Part shown: piece after piece, positions 20,476 through 30,916 of the stretch
How positions within the stretch are numbered: the first letter of the stretch is position 1
Layout: every line of letters begins with the position of its first letter
DNA from: Trifolium pratense
Taxonomy: Eukaryota > Streptophyta > Magnoliopsida > Fabales > Fabaceae
Assembly: GCF_020283565.1 (NCBI RefSeq)
Contig: NC_060061.1
Coordinates: forward strand, 2,984,010-3,048,009
Length of the DNA: 64,000 bases
Direction: 5' to 3'
The notes under the pieces: generated by a model
Database searches by the model: none
Seen by the model: the letters and a program-made list of their open reading frames with translations, nothing else
What the model was told of the DNA's origin: nothing
Position numbers and translations under genes: made by a program

Positions 20476-23100
20476 TCAATTTACAAGCTTGACATCTGGA
20501 TTTCTCATGGTTTTGAGCCACATATCAGCCACGATCCGTGAGGAAATACTCCATAGCAGGTCTTGTCCCTTTGCCAATGCCTGCTTCCCTTTCTTCCCTG
20601 CCTTTCCCAACCCATATGCAACCAACCATTGCATAGCGGTCAGTCTTTGTTTCTCATTGTCCCATGCATTCTTCTTTGTGGAACTCCTAACCTTGAATCC
20701 TCCCACATGCATGCTTGTTACTTTAAACCTCTTCTTCTCTTCCTCATTTCCCTTTGTGCCAGCACGTGTCGCGTGAATAAGCACCATTGTAGGGCCTCCA
20801 ACTGCTTCATAGCGTCTCAGTGGATCCCTCAGTTGGACAACCAATATCAGTGTGACTCTTCCAGATTCATCAGAACTTGCAGTTGCAGCACCCTTGTAGC
20901 TTATTAAGGTTTGGTCTCTAATCCAATCCTCAAGTGGAATAGCAGAAGCCAAAAGATCTTTCCCACTTTCCCCTTTCTTTGATCTGAGTGTAGAAACTTC
21001 AAACGGAGCTTCTTCCTCGGCCGTGTCAGCTTGAATTTTCAATGCCTCAACTGTCATGGACTCAATCTTCTGCATTGAAATAGGAAGAAGCTCTTCTATA
21101 GTAACTGGATTTTCATCAACATTCCAAAGTCCTGTTGATATTCGTTCTTTTCTTCCTGAACTGATAATGGTTGACATGCTTTTCAAAGCAGAAACTATGC
21201 GGGCAGCGCTGGAACTTGCTCCTTCCTTGTTCCTACCTTGTACGACGGCTGAAGCAATGCCTTCAAAAGCAATCTGCTCTGCAGTTTTACCTATCAGTTC
21301 ATCTATTGGCATCAAGGAGGATAAAACTTGATAGCTGAGTTCGTCAAGACCAACACCAGCCAATTTCTGAAACAAATCAAACCCACTCACAGATTCATGC
21401 GATGCCAACACAAAAGGCTTCGACGTCTGCATTGCCAGCTTTGGATTATCTTTTCTAGCAACAACAACATCCAAAGGGTTCATGGAAGCCAAGTAGCCTC
21501 CATCTTTTGTTTGAACCACACAACCCAAGCCCTTACCGAGGTCAGAAAGATATACTTTGGATTCTCCTGCATCTGCAGGAGAATCGTCGTGTGCGTCTTC
21601 TAGTTGCAAAGGTGGAATCTCAGGTTGGTTGAATAAGTATCCTTTGCTGTCCTGATCATCCTCAAGCATCTCAAGAAACTCCCTAGTCACAGTTTCTTCA
21701 TCTGCATCCAGTTCCCCTGTCTCTTCATCTATTTTCATCATGTCATTGATACCTTCATCTCCCATCATAGACTCAAGAGCTTTTATTTGTTGAGCAATTG
21801 AATCAAGCTCAGACAATCTAGCATGGTGCACATGATCGTGTACTACTTCCTTCACAACCTCATCTGCAACCGGTTTCTCTTCTACGGTTTTATCAGATTC
21901 CTCTCCTTCATCTTCTTCCTTCTCTTGAACCTCAATCCCTTTATCAACAACCTCAAAATCTGGAAGATCAAAATCCTCCACCTGTTCTATGTGGTCATGA
22001 TCAACTTTCTGTGCAGAAGAAGAGGAATCATGAACTGGGTTTGGATCATCAAGATTCAAATCGTCCATTCCTTGAATGCCACCTTCCTGTGAAGGTGAAG
22101 GAGTCCACTCATCGTTTCTGCTTGTTATTCTGGGACTAGGCACGCTGAAGGATGACTTGGATTGTTTGCGTGCGAAAGAAGATGATAAACTACTCAACTT
22201 GCTGGACTTTGAATTCTGCATTGGACTATTGCTATTGCTATTATTGTATATATCAACTCCTCCATCTTTCTCTACAATCTGAAAACCAAGTTTCACAACA
22301 AGTTCTCCTCCTTTTGCCTTTCCTGATAACCCGAAGCTCGTATCCCATTGCCTAACTCGTGCACCTTGATGGTTTTTCTCGACGGATTCTTGAATCAACT
22401 CGCTCAAATCCACATAGTTTCTTCCAAAATCAAGCTCTTGAGCATCAACAGCAAAAAGGTATATCGAAAAGGGACGGGGCTCAAACTTAAGCCTCTTGTT
22501 ATGATTGTTGTTGGTGTAATAAGCATGGCACTTGATGAAAAGGGTCTCTTCAAAATCAGCAGCTCCTTGTGAAACGCGTGACGGCATTGTCTTAACAGCA
22601 CCATCCTTTGTTTCCTTCTTCCTAACACAAACGGCAAGCCTCAGTCCGTTCATGGAAGAAGGAAGGTCTTGAGCAGCAACCACTTCAACAGAGAACAAAC
22701 AGCTTAGTTTCTGCATTCCAATATGTGAAAGTGCCCTCATAGGCTTCCACTTCCAAATCCCTTTCTTCTCATTCTCTTCCAAATTAGTTGTCGATGTCTT
22801 ACTTTTAACCACCACCTCTTTCGTTTCTGTTTTTGAAATTTCATCCTCAAGCTTTGGTCTTGACCGCCACGGGGACAAGGACAAGCGACGGGATCGAGGT
22901 TTGTTACTGCTTTCACCATAAACTTCGGTCGTGTGTTTGTCACTGTCATCTTCAATGGATGGAACAGGTGTATTTCGCGGCAACACAAGTGAGGCTGTTC
23001 TTCGAGCTGTGGTGGATGTGTGATTTTTGTAGAGGGTTTCACTCAGAGCTTCTAGTTCGTCAAGAATCTGAGCATTGGGATTGTTCTTCGAAGCTGCCAT
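20476..23100 (-). CDS. PMI1: PLASTID MOVEMENT IMPAIRED 1 (PMI1), NT-C2 domain protein
   Basis: Acts at or near the plasma membrane in light-driven chloroplast (and nuclear) positioning. One uninterrupted ORF encodes 874 aa, close to the 843 aa I recall for Arabidopsis PMI1. Order: Ser/Arg-rich N terminus (RSRRLSLSPWRSRP, about 68-82); an N-terminal C2 domain from about 125 to 275 (KLSCLFSVEVVAAQDLP, RVSQGAADFEETLFIKC, LDFGRNYVDLSELI); a Ser-rich linker; a long acidic low-complexity region with coiled-coil potential (about 365-515); and a conserved C-terminal block (SDLGKGLGCVVQTKDGGYLASMNP through VGGFKVRSS, AMQWLVAYGLGKAGKKGKQ). An upstream in-frame ATG would add 19 residues, but MAASKNNPN is the family-like start. 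It converges with the plastid-protein gene. Confidence 0.92.
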   Translation of the reverse strand: MAASKNNPNAQILDELEALSETLYKNHTSTTARRTASLVLPRNTPVPSIEDDSDKHTTEVYGESSNKPRSRRLSLSPWRSRPKLEDEISKTETKEVVVKSKTSTTNLEENEKKGIWKWKPMRALSHIGMQKLSCLFSVEVVAAQDLPSSMNGLRLAVCVRKKETKDGAVKTMPSRVSQGAADFEETLFIKCHAYYTNNNHNKRLKFEPRPFSIYLFAVDAQELDFGRNYVDLSELIQESVEKNHQGARVRQWDTSFGLSGKAKGGELVVKLGFQIVEKDGGVDIYNNSNSNSPMQNSKSSKLSSLSSSFARKQSKSSFSVPSPRITSRNDEWTPSPSQEGGIQGMDDLNLDDPNPVHDSSSSAQKVDHDHIEQVEDFDLPDFEVVDKGIEVQEKEEDEGEESDKTVEEKPVADEVVKEVVHDHVHHARLSELDSIAQQIKALESMMGDEGINDMMKIDEETGELDADEETVTREFLEMLEDDQDSKGYLFNQPEIPPLQLEDAHDDSPADAGESKVYLSDLGKGLGCVVQTKDGGYLASMNPLDVVVARKDNPKLAMQTSKPFVLASHESVSGFDLFQKLAGVGLDELSYQVLSSLMPIDELIGKTAEQIAFEGIASAVVQGRNKEGASSSAARIVSALKSMSTIISSGRKERISTGLWNVDENPVTIEELLPISMQKIESMTVEALKIQADTAEEEAPFEVSTLRSKKGESGKDLLASAIPLEDWIRDQTLISYKGAATASSDESGRVTLILVVQLRDPLRRYEAVGGPTMVLIHATRAGTKGNEEEKKRFKVTSMHVGGFKVRSSTKKNAWDNEKQRLTAMQWLVAYGLGKAGKKGKQALAKGQDLLWSISSRIVADMWLKTMRNPDVKLVN

Positions 23101-23799
23101 TGGTAGTGAATGAATGATGTCTGTTTGGGAGAGTGAGAAGATAAGATAGTGTAGCAATTGTTAAAGGCTGTTTCTGAACCAAGAAAAATTATAAAAATGA
23201 TGAATTGGATTTGTGGAGGATAGAAGATGAATGGTGACATTGCATTGATCCTTGGTGAGTAAGACAAATTTGGAAATGGATAGGTTGATTTATATGTAGA
23301 CAAACTGGTCCCAGGGAATTTAATGTGAATTGTTTGCAAGTGGGAAACTTGCACTGATTGGTATGTGTCACAGACAGAAGCTGCTAATTTAGAGAAACTT
23401 CTCTTCCTCCCCTCAAATCATTAGGATGTTGAAGAAGGAAAGTCTGTTCTGTTTGGGATAAAAAGAAGAAGAAGCCAAAGTACATAGCAGCAGCAGATAA
23501 GGTTATTTCAACAGTTATAGTTATTTACAAAAGGAATTTATTCACAGACTTAGCTCTTTACATAATTTATGTGTTTACTGTACTTTTCTTTAATGGTATT
23601 GAATTTAATTCTAACTTTATTTTCTTACTATGTATGTATAAAAATAATAAATTAAAATTCCAGATTTTAGTTGCCAAATTCTGTATTAAATCCAATCTCT
23701 TGAATAATAATTGAATTTCTTTATTGCTCAATCAACAAAACCAATCTAGTGAGCTAATACTTAACAAAACATTACCACTTCTTTGGGGGAATTTTTTGC
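23101..23799. other. PMI1 upstream region
   Basis: Promoter and 5' UTR of PMI1 on the minus strand, then AT-rich spacer running into the MATE relics. No further gene seen. Confidence 0.4.
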
Positions 23800-24117
23800 T
23801 ATGATTCAAATTTCAACACGATAAAAGCAATAAACACAATCAATTGACTAGGGAATTTGTTCAAGTTTCTGAGATTGTAAGACTCCGTGATGGAGTCTCT
23901 AGTAGTTGGCGCGCCGGTTGTAGTTGAACGCTCAACTCTGCTTTGAACTTTCCTTGCCTAAGAAATAACAAAAGTTGTGTAAGTAAATAAATGCAATAAG
24001 CACATTATAGAATGTTGAGTTATTCTAAATTTGCTTACATGTTCCTCCCAGTTAGAACGAATTGTAAAAATAATGTAAAGTAAGGTCTGCACAACAAATG
24101 CAGAGATGATACCTAAC

Positions 24118-24508
24118 CACAACACTTGCAAAAAAATTTAAAAATAAAACAATCCAGATAGATAAGGTGGGACATTTATTATAAATGTAGTTAGAATACA
24201 AAGTTTACCATGACATGCATATCAACAAAAAAGGCTAATACAACTGCACATGGTACGCCTACAACATAAAATGAACCAAAATTCATATAGACAACGATCT
24301 TTTGCCACCCACATCCTGCATCGGGTGGCAAAAGTTTGGTGCCTATGTGAATCTTGGTTCAATTTATATTGTAGGTGTTCCATGTGCAGTTGTATTAGCA
24401 TTTTTTTGTTCATATGCGTGTCATGGTAAATTTTGTATTCTAACTACGTTTATAATAAATGTCACACCTTATCTATTTTGATTGTTTTATTTTAGTTTTT
24501 GTTGCAAG
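24118..24508. repeat. Inverted duplication around MATE exon 6
   Basis: Perfect 12-bp inner arms (CTTTTGCCACCC at 24299-24310, GGGTGGCAAAAG at 24323-24334) continue as imperfect inverted copies outward for about 190 bp each. The plus-strand arm encodes GWQKFGAYVNLGSIYIVGVP, the same exon that the minus-strand arm encodes with substitutions. Intron sequence downstream of the exon is duplicated too, so genomic DNA rather than mRNA was duplicated. Confidence 0.75.
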
Positions 24509-25381
24509 CATAGACGGATCTGGGCATAAAATCTGGTGTGGCTAAAATCTTAAAGAAAATGTAACAAAAAAATATATAAAAATAAAGAAACAATAGCATA
24601 AAAAAGATAAGGGTCTTGCTAACGAGTGCCCCCAGGGCACTCTTTAAGCATTCTATTTAAAGAAACTTTTTATTCAAAAAGTTAAACACTACAATTTTCA
24701 ATGCGTTGACTTTACGCATTCCGATAAAAATTCTATAAAAAGTTTACTATTTATGAGCTTAAAAGTGCCCCGGGGGCACTATTTAGCATTTGCCAAAAGA
24801 TAATTATGTATTATTTAAGGCATAAGGTTCTTGATCCACCAATTCAAATTAATAGCAGAGAGAAATACACCTTTAAACAATAGAGGCCACTAAAACAAGC
24901 AAAACAGCCAATTAAAACACAAATTCCAAAGGTCTTTTGTTCTTCTATTATGTCTTTTTTTTTTCCTTCAATTTTTCTCTTTAACTATACTCTTTCAATC
25001 CCATAATATAAGAAAAAAAATATTTCACACTTATTAAGAAAAGTGAAATATGATAATTTGAAATATGTTTTTTTTTGTGTTTTTCTTGAAATAAGTTTCA
25101 TGGGAAGATATAAAAAGAATTTTTATTGGTTATTAATTATTGGGAAAAGAAAAGAGAGAGTAAATTAAATGCAATTTACAATTAATTTTATGAGAATAAA
25201 TAAAAGTAAATCATGAAAATAAAAAACAAACTTAGTTTTTTGGCTTAAAATTTGGGACATGAAAAAGTGATTTTTTTTACTTATAATATGGGACGGATGA
25301 AGTATATATTTAAAAAAAGTAAAAACTGAAAAAACTGGTGTGACTTTAGCCACACACAGCCCTTAAGTGTGTCTCTCCCTG
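24509..25381. mobile_element. hAT-like non-autonomous element
   Basis: It interrupts the plus-strand MATE copy exactly. GTTGCAAG at 24501-24508 is repeated at 25382-25389 (8-bp duplication, the hAT size), and removing the insert rejoins intron TTGCAAG to exon-7 sequence TGTTGTGGTTAG. Ends are CATAGACGGATCTGGGC and, inverted, CAGGGAGAGACACAC, a decayed hAT-like terminus. Both ends also carry inverted GGTGTGGCTAAA / GGTGTGACTTTAGCC. No transposase is present. It carries a nested MITE at 24611-24794. Confidence 0.65.
24611..24794. mobile_element. Mutator-type MITE nested in the hAT-like element
   Basis: 184 bp with inverted termini of about 38 bp (TTGCTAACGAGTGCCCCCAGGG and, inverted, ATGCTAAATAGTGCCCCCGGGG) and a perfect 9-bp target duplication AAAAGATAA at 24602-24610 and 24795-24803. 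The GC-rich GTGCCCC palindromes stand out from the AT-rich surroundings. Confidence 0.75.
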
Positions 25382-25651
25382 GTTGCAAGTGTTGTGGTTA
25401 GATATGCATATATTATACCTGAAAGTGCACTTTGGATGGCATCAAGGAAATTGGAAATAGCCAAAATTAGCATCATAGCTGACACATATTTGATGACTTG
25501 TTTGTCATCACTGTAAAGACGACCCCACACATTACTGGTTATAAGCATACTTTAAACCACACATTCAATGCTTAAAGTCATAAATAAGGCTCTTCATCAA
25601 AAGTTGCAAGAGAAGAGTCAATATTACATTAGTGTAATTTGATATTTTCTT

Positions 25652-25684
25652 TTACACGCACGCACACTGCACGCGCGCACACAT
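25652..25684. repeat. Alternating CA/CG tract
   Basis: CACGCACGCACACTGCACGC and following GCGCACACA form an alternating purine-pyrimidine run. A longer related tract lies at 32055-32118 at the other end of the inverted MATE region. Confidence 0.6.
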
Positions 25685-25859
25685 TTGACGATCGATATTT
25701 TTTTTCAAACTCCATTATGGCCCTCCTAAAAATTTAAATCTAACTCCACCACTAAATGCACATATATTATACATTTATACTTGTAAGTGCACTTTGACAC
25801 ACATATTTGATGACTTGTTTGTAATATTGGATTAGGAGAAGAAAATATGAAGTTTTTAA

Positions 25860-26247
25860 TATTGGATTAGGAAGAAGACCATCATTTCAAATGTCCACAT
25901 TTCCACATTTTTAAGCCGTCACAAACATATCTATCATTAAAAGAACACCGAAAAATCTATTTTATATTTATAAAATTGTATGAAAAATTGCATCCTGTAA
26001 AAAAAAAAAAAGTTATATGCCTTTGTACTAGAACTTGAAGGATGACGATAGATACAATTTTGTTTAAATTATACTATTATTTGGGATGCCTAAAAAGTTT
26101 ATCAAATTATGAGAGTCGAAGGAAGAGCAAGTTTAAGGAAGTCAAAGAGATGATGCAGAGCTCTCTTTGAAAACCCTGCCCATGTCTGTTTACAAGAAGA
26201 AGAAAATTTCACATAGAGCGAAAGCAGCAATACATTGACCCAGTAAC
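25860..26247 (-). pseudogene. MATE relic, exon 3 trace and end of exon 2 (minus strand)
   Basis: On the minus strand, 26247 to about 26107 encodes WVNVLLLSLYVKFSSSCKQ then TWAGFSKRALHHLFDFLKLALPS, the end of MATE exon 2. A degraded exon-3 trace (ATGTGGACATTTGAAATGATGG) lies near 25870-25905. The reading continues, across the Copia insertion, from STSICY encoded at 31115-31160. The whole block is mirrored on the plus strand to the right of the Copia element. Confidence 0.75.
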
Positions 26248-26440
26248 TGTTAATGTTGAGAGAATGAGATAAACTGAAAGGACTTTTCATTATTAATCAA
26301 AAAAAGCAAATTGATTGTTATGTACAGGAGGAGCAAGTGCTCATATATATATATCTTCTATGAATAAAAATAACTGCATATTGACAGTTTCCTAAAGATA
26401 ACTGCTTGACAGTTTTACAATATAATTATCTACATTAATA
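26248..26440 (-). repeat. Copia 3' LTR
   Basis: 193 bp, directly downstream of the polypurine tract on the minus strand and identical by eye to the LTR at 30917-31109. Confidence 0.93.
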
Positions 26441-26447
26441 TCTCCCC

Positions 26448-29400
26448 TCAAGTTGGACTATGGATTGAACATAGATTCAACTTGGACAACAAATCAAAGA
26501 AAGCTGGAAAATGCAAAGGCTTGGTGAACATGTCAGCTATTTGAGAATTGCTTGGTATAGGCAGTAAGTGGATCAACTGTGATTGGATCTTCTCTCTAAT
26601 AACATGACAATCTATCTCAATATGCTTACTTCTTTCATGAAAAGCGGGATTGTGAGCCAAATAAATGGCAGACCTGCTATCACAGAAAACTGATGCAGGA
26701 TTTGAGAATTTCATCTTGAAATCTTGAAATAAGTATTGTAACCATTGAATTTCACAAGTAAGAGAAGCTAGTGCCCTATATTCTGCTTCAGTTGATGACC
26801 TTGAAACAGTGTTCTGCTTCTTTGATTTCCAGGAAATTAATGAGGAACCAATAAACACACAATAACCAGTTATTGATTTTCTAGTGTCAGGACATCTTGC
26901 CCAATCAGAATCTGCATATCCAGTCAGTTTTAAAGAACTAGAAACTGGGAAAAATAAACCGTTTGCAGGGGCAGATTTAAGATACTTCAAAATTCTAGTA
27001 GCAGCTGTATAATGAGGAATTAAAGGTTTAGATACAAATTGGCTCAAGTGCTGTACAGAAAATGAAATATCAGGTCTGGTATTTGTCAAATAAAGAAGCC
27101 TTCCTATGAGTCTTCTATAAGATGATGGATCCTTTAAAGGAGCACCATCTGTACTGGAAAGTTTGGTAGTTGGATTGAAAGGAATGTTAGATGGTTTTGT
27201 TGCCAAAAAACCAGTATCTTGTAGTAATTCAAGGGTATACTTCCTTTGATTAACAAAAATACCCTTAGGAGACCTTGCAATCTCAAATCCTAAGAAATAC
27301 CTCAGTTTTCCAAGATCCTTAATTTTAAATTTCTGATCTAAAAAGTGTTTAACAGGTTGAATTTCTTTAGATGAATTTCCTGCTAACACAATATCATCCA
27401 CATATACTAGTAAAGCAGTAAATTCACTATCAGTAGACTTGATATATAAAGAGTGATCAGAAACAGATTGTTTATACCCAAAAGAAATAAGTGCAGAAGA
27501 TAATTTGGAGTACCATTGCCTACTTGCTTGTTTTAATCCATAAAGGGATTTATGCAATCTACAAACCTTATTAGAACCAATAGCAGAAGAATAACCAGGA
27601 GGTAATGACATATAGACTTCTTCATTTAAATCACCATGAAGGAACGCATTGTTAACATCTAATTGCTCAAGATCCCATCCTTTAATCGATGCTAGTGCTA
27701 ACAAAAATCTGACAGTAGTTATTTTAGCTACTGGAGAAAAAGTATCAAAATAGTCAATTCCTTCCATTTGGGTATACCCTTTTGCAACTAATCTGGCCTT
27801 GTATCGCTCAATGGAACCATTTGCATGGTACTTTATTTTATACACCCATTTACATCCAATTGGGGTTTTACCATGAGGAAGATCAACTACTGACCAAGTT
27901 TTATTTTCATCAAGCGCTAATAACTCGGCATCCATGGCTTTTCTCCAACAATCAAGTTTAGAAGCTTGGCTAAAAGTTTTAGGTTCAATAATAGCAGAAA
28001 TTGAACAACAAAAAGATTTATATTCTGGAACACAATTATCGTAAGAAAGAACCGAGGAAAGTGGATAATTTGGATGCGAAATGTTATTATTAACAGAACC
28101 TGTAACAGAGTAACAATGATAATCTTCTAAGTAACCAGGACGAGTAATTGTTCTAGTAGACCTTCTAAGATTATCATGATAAGGTGGAGGGGCTAGATTA
28201 GGACGATCATGAGAAGATGAGGATAAAGGTGTGTGACTTGAAGATGCTGGAGATGAGATAGTACGATCAGGTTCTATATTAACAGAGCTAGGAGATGTAG
28301 AATCAGGTTCAAACATGACAGGTAAAGGTAAGGAATTATGTGTATGAGAAACAGGATCATCAAGAATAGAATTTGATGGTAAAGGCTTAGAAAAATCGGA
28401 GGCATTATGAACAGGTTGAGAGTGTCGTAAAGGAAAATATGTTTCATAGAAAACAACATTTCTAGATACAAAAATATCATGTGAACTTAAATCATAGAGG
28501 ATATATCCCTTAGTTCCATCTTTAAATCCTAAGAAAATAGCCTTTCTTGCTCTAGAGTCAAACTTGGTTCTATGTGCTTGCAAAGTAGTTGCATAGCTCA
28601 AACAACCAAAAACTTTAAGATGGACAAGAGATGGAGGTTTCTTGTAAAGTAATTCATAAGGACATTTAAGATTGAGAAGTGGACTAGGAAGTCTATTGAT
28701 GATGTGAACAGCATGTTGAACACTGAAATTCCACATGGTTAAAGGGAGATTTGAATGAAAAGAAAGAGACCTAGCCACATTAAGGATATGTTGATGTTTT
28801 CTTTCAACAATCCCATTTTGTTGAGGTGTTTCGACACAAGACTTTTGATGAATGATGCCTTTAGAAGACAAAAAATCTCCCATGGCAAATTCAGTGCCAT
28901 TATCTGACCTAAGACATTTTAAAGTAGTATGAAATTGATTTTCAATAAAGGCAATGAAGTTAATGAGACTCCGTTTAGTTTCATCTTTTGTTTTAAGAAA
29001 AATAACCCAAGTAAAACGTGAGTAATCATCAACCAAAGTAAGAAAATATTTATGGCCTAGTAGAGAAATAGTAGAATATGGACCCCATAAATCAGCATGT
29101 AAAATATCAAAAGGTGCAAGAGATTTTGAGATACTTTGTGAAAAAGGTAATTTCTTTTGTTTGGCAAAATGACAAGCATCACAAGGTGGCATATTATTCT
29201 TACTTGGTACAAAAGGGAAATTTTTAGAAATAACTTGTAAACCACTATCTGAAATGTGACCTAATCTTAAATGCCATAAAAGAAAAGAATCACTAGAAGT
29301 AGAATTACAAACAGGAACATTAGAACTAGTTGGATCTTCATGACCTATGACATATAATCCTCTTTGAAGCCTAGCTATACCAATCACTGCCTTGGTACAA

Positions 29401-30842
29401 TTCTGCAAAATTTCACAGGAATGAGATGTGAAATTCACAACACAGTTATTCGTAGTAGCTATCTTACTAACAGAAATTAAGTTCACATGAAAAGATGGTA
29501 TATAGAGAACATTAAGTAATGTAAGAAAAGGTGAAATAATGACTGTGCCTGCTATGGAAGCTAATATTTGTGTTCCATTTGGTAAAGAAACAGGCATAGG
29601 AATGATGTTCTGATATGTGCTAAAACAACTAAGATCAAAAGTGAAATGATCAGTGGCGCCGGTGTCTAAAATCCAAAGATTAGAACACTTACCATTACCA
29701 TTAGAAGACTGGGAATTGAATACAAGAGGGGAGGTTGAAACAGAGTTAGAAGAAGGTGAAGGTTGAGATTGTAATTGTTGGAAAAGACCAAGGATGCCAT
29801 GATATTGCTCTTGAGTGAAGCCAAAAAGTGGTTTTGTAGATGATGTAGTAGAATCTAACTGTAGAGAAGACTTAGGAACCATGACATTGGGTGCTGCAAC
29901 ACTGTTTACTTGTGTTGATTGAGACAAATTCTTTCCTTTACCCTTATAGCCAATAGGATAACCATGTTTAATCCAACAATTTTCAACTATGTGATTTGTG
30001 CCTTTGCAATATGTACAAAAACGATTACCGCCTTTTGAACCAGAATTTTGGCCTTTACCTTTGGAATTGTATTTACCATAATAAGAATTGGCCAAAAGAA
30101 CATTAGAAGAATTCCTATCAGGAGCATCATTGACAATGGAATCAATCACAGAATTCCCAATTTCCCTCTCTTGTTGAATTAACATAGAGAAAACAGTATC
30201 TATGTCAGGTAAAGGATTCATCAACATTATTTGAGATTTGGTATGAGAAAACTTGTCATTTAATCCCTTAAGAAATCTAATGACATAATCTTGTTGACGA
30301 TAAATGTTGATTGAATCAATTGCTCCACAAGTACAGGCAATTGAACACTTACAGTGAGGAATGGGTCTATAATTTTCCAATTCATCCCATAAAACCTTCA
30401 ATTGAGTAAAGTAATCAGAAATATCAAGAGTACCTTGACGAAATTTATAAAGTTCTTCCTGAATATCAGAAATACGAAAAATGTCTCCTTGCGAAAACCT
30501 AATTTTGAGATTTTTCCAAACTCCGGCAGCCGTATCGATCCATAAAACCGAGCGCGCAATAGAATCAGAGATAGATCGATGAATCCAAGCCAAAACCATA
30601 GTGTTGCAGCGAATCCATGGACCATAGAGAGGATCGGTGATCGAAGGTTTGGGGAAACTACCATCGATGAACTTATCCTTGTTCTTCGAAATCAATGCAA
30701 TGTTCATGGATCTCGCCCATGTATGATAGTTCTTGTGATCCAGAGGCGGAGAGACAAGAATCAGAGCCGGATTTTCGTTTGGATGCAAATAGTAAGGGTT
30801 TGCGGAATTTGTTGAGAAATCAGAATAATTTGCGGTAGCCAT
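26448..30842 (-). CDS. Copia Gag-Pol polyprotein, intact (1464 aa)
   Basis: Single ORF holding all Copia functions in the canonical order. Gag begins with an N-terminal block (NPALILVSPPLDHKNYHTWA) and includes a CCHC zinc knuckle CTYCKGTNHIVENC near residue 275. Protease carries LDTGATDHF near 390. Integrase has an HHCC zinc finger (WHLRLGH...CDACHFAK), the catalytic segment DNGTEF near 646 and TPQQNGIVERKHQ. Reverse transcriptase runs from KWVYKIKYHANGSIERYKAR to YVDD near 1147. RNase H carries STEAEYRALA near 1350. Integrase before RT marks Copia rather than Gypsy. No stop or frameshift is present. The stop codon TGA lies within the polypurine tract, 7 nt from the 3' LTR. The element could be autonomous, though activity cannot be judged from sequence. 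Confidence 0.95.
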   Translation of the reverse strand: MATANYSDFSTNSANPYYLHPNENPALILVSPPLDHKNYHTWARSMNIALISKNKDKFIDGSFPKPSITDPLYGPWIRCNTMVLAWIHRSISDSIARSVLWIDTAAGVWKNLKIRFSQGDIFRISDIQEELYKFRQGTLDISDYFTQLKVLWDELENYRPIPHCKCSIACTCGAIDSINIYRQQDYVIRFLKGLNDKFSHTKSQIMLMNPLPDIDTVFSMLIQQEREIGNSVIDSIVNDAPDRNSSNVLLANSYYGKYNSKGKGQNSGSKGGNRFCTYCKGTNHIVENCWIKHGYPIGYKGKGKNLSQSTQVNSVAAPNVMVPKSSLQLDSTTSSTKPLFGFTQEQYHGILGLFQQLQSQPSPSSNSVSTSPLVFNSQSSNGNGKCSNLWILDTGATDHFTFDLSCFSTYQNIIPMPVSLPNGTQILASIAGTVIISPFLTLLNVLYIPSFHVNLISVSKIATTNNCVVNFTSHSCEILQNCTKAVIGIARLQRGLYVIGHEDPTSSNVPVCNSTSSDSFLLWHLRLGHISDSGLQVISKNFPFVPSKNNMPPCDACHFAKQKKLPFSQSISKSLAPFDILHADLWGPYSTISLLGHKYFLTLVDDYSRFTWVIFLKTKDETKRSLINFIAFIENQFHTTLKCLRSDNGTEFAMGDFLSSKGIIHQKSCVETPQQNGIVERKHQHILNVARSLSFHSNLPLTMWNFSVQHAVHIINRLPSPLLNLKCPYELLYKKPPSLVHLKVFGCLSYATTLQAHRTKFDSRARKAIFLGFKDGTKGYILYDLSSHDIFVSRNVVFYETYFPLRHSQPVHNASDFSKPLPSNSILDDPVSHTHNSLPLPVMFEPDSTSPSSVNIEPDRTISSPASSSHTPLSSSSHDRPNLAPPPYHDNLRRSTRTITRPGYLEDYHCYSVTGSVNNNISHPNYPLSSVLSYDNCVPEYKSFCCSISAIIEPKTFSQASKLDCWRKAMDAELLALDENKTWSVVDLPHGKTPIGCKWVYKIKYHANGSIERYKARLVAKGYTQMEGIDYFDTFSPVAKITTVRFLLALASIKGWDLEQLDVNNAFLHGDLNEEVYMSLPPGYSSAIGSNKVCRLHKSLYGLKQASRQWYSKLSSALISFGYKQSVSDHSLYIKSTDSEFTALLVYVDDIVLAGNSSKEIQPVKHFLDQKFKIKDLGKLRYFLGFEIARSPKGIFVNQRKYTLELLQDTGFLATKPSNIPFNPTTKLSSTDGAPLKDPSSYRRLIGRLLYLTNTRPDISFSVQHLSQFVSKPLIPHYTAATRILKYLKSAPANGLFFPVSSSLKLTGYADSDWARCPDTRKSITGYCVFIGSSLISWKSKKQNTVSRSSTEAEYRALASLTCEIQWLQYLFQDFKMKFSNPASVFCDSRSAIYLAHNPAFHERSKHIEIDCHVIREKIQSQLIHLLPIPSNSQIADMFTKPLHFPAFFDLLSKLNLCSIHSPT

Positions 30843-30904
30843 AATTGAAGGAATTTTATTAGAGAAGAAGAAGCAGGAAGAACAATGGCTACCAGAGCTT
30901 TAAT

Positions 30905-30916
30905 GCTCTGATACCA
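30905..30916 (-). promoter_or_regulatory. Copia primer-binding site (tRNA-iMet)
   Basis: TGGTATCAGAGC on the minus strand, immediately after the 5' LTR, complementary to the 3' end of initiator tRNA-Met. Confidence 0.93.

Larger units (their letters stand above)
23800..25548 (-). pseudogene. MATE transporter relic, exons 5-8 (minus strand)
   Basis: Collinear pieces of a MATE gene whose layout matches the intact copy at 33352-36355. An exon-5 piece at about 25424-25548 encodes NVWGRLYSDDKQVIKYVSAMM and FLDAIQSALSG. Exon 6 is at about 24205-24320 (GCGWQKIVVYMNFGSFYVVG, PCAVVLAFF). Exon 7 is at about 24047-24119 (WLGIISAFVVQTLLYIIFTI, SNWEEH). Exon 8 is at about 23804-23957. Exon 5 is partial, a hAT-like element (24509-25381) and an inverted exon-6 copy sit between exons 5 and 6, and the matching exons 1 and 4 were not found, so the locus is a pseudogene. 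Boundaries are approximate. Confidence 0.75.

Noticed and set aside
22404..23042. Long alternative-frame ORFs across PMI1
   Set aside because: Shadows of the PMI1 coding sequence with no family features.
23101..23157. Upstream in-frame start for PMI1
   Set aside because: It adds 19 hydrophobic residues unlike the family; MAASKNNPN at 23100 is the usual type of start.
30398..30815. Extra ORFs overlapping the Copia Gag region
   Set aside because: Alternative-frame and antisense shadows of the intact polyprotein.
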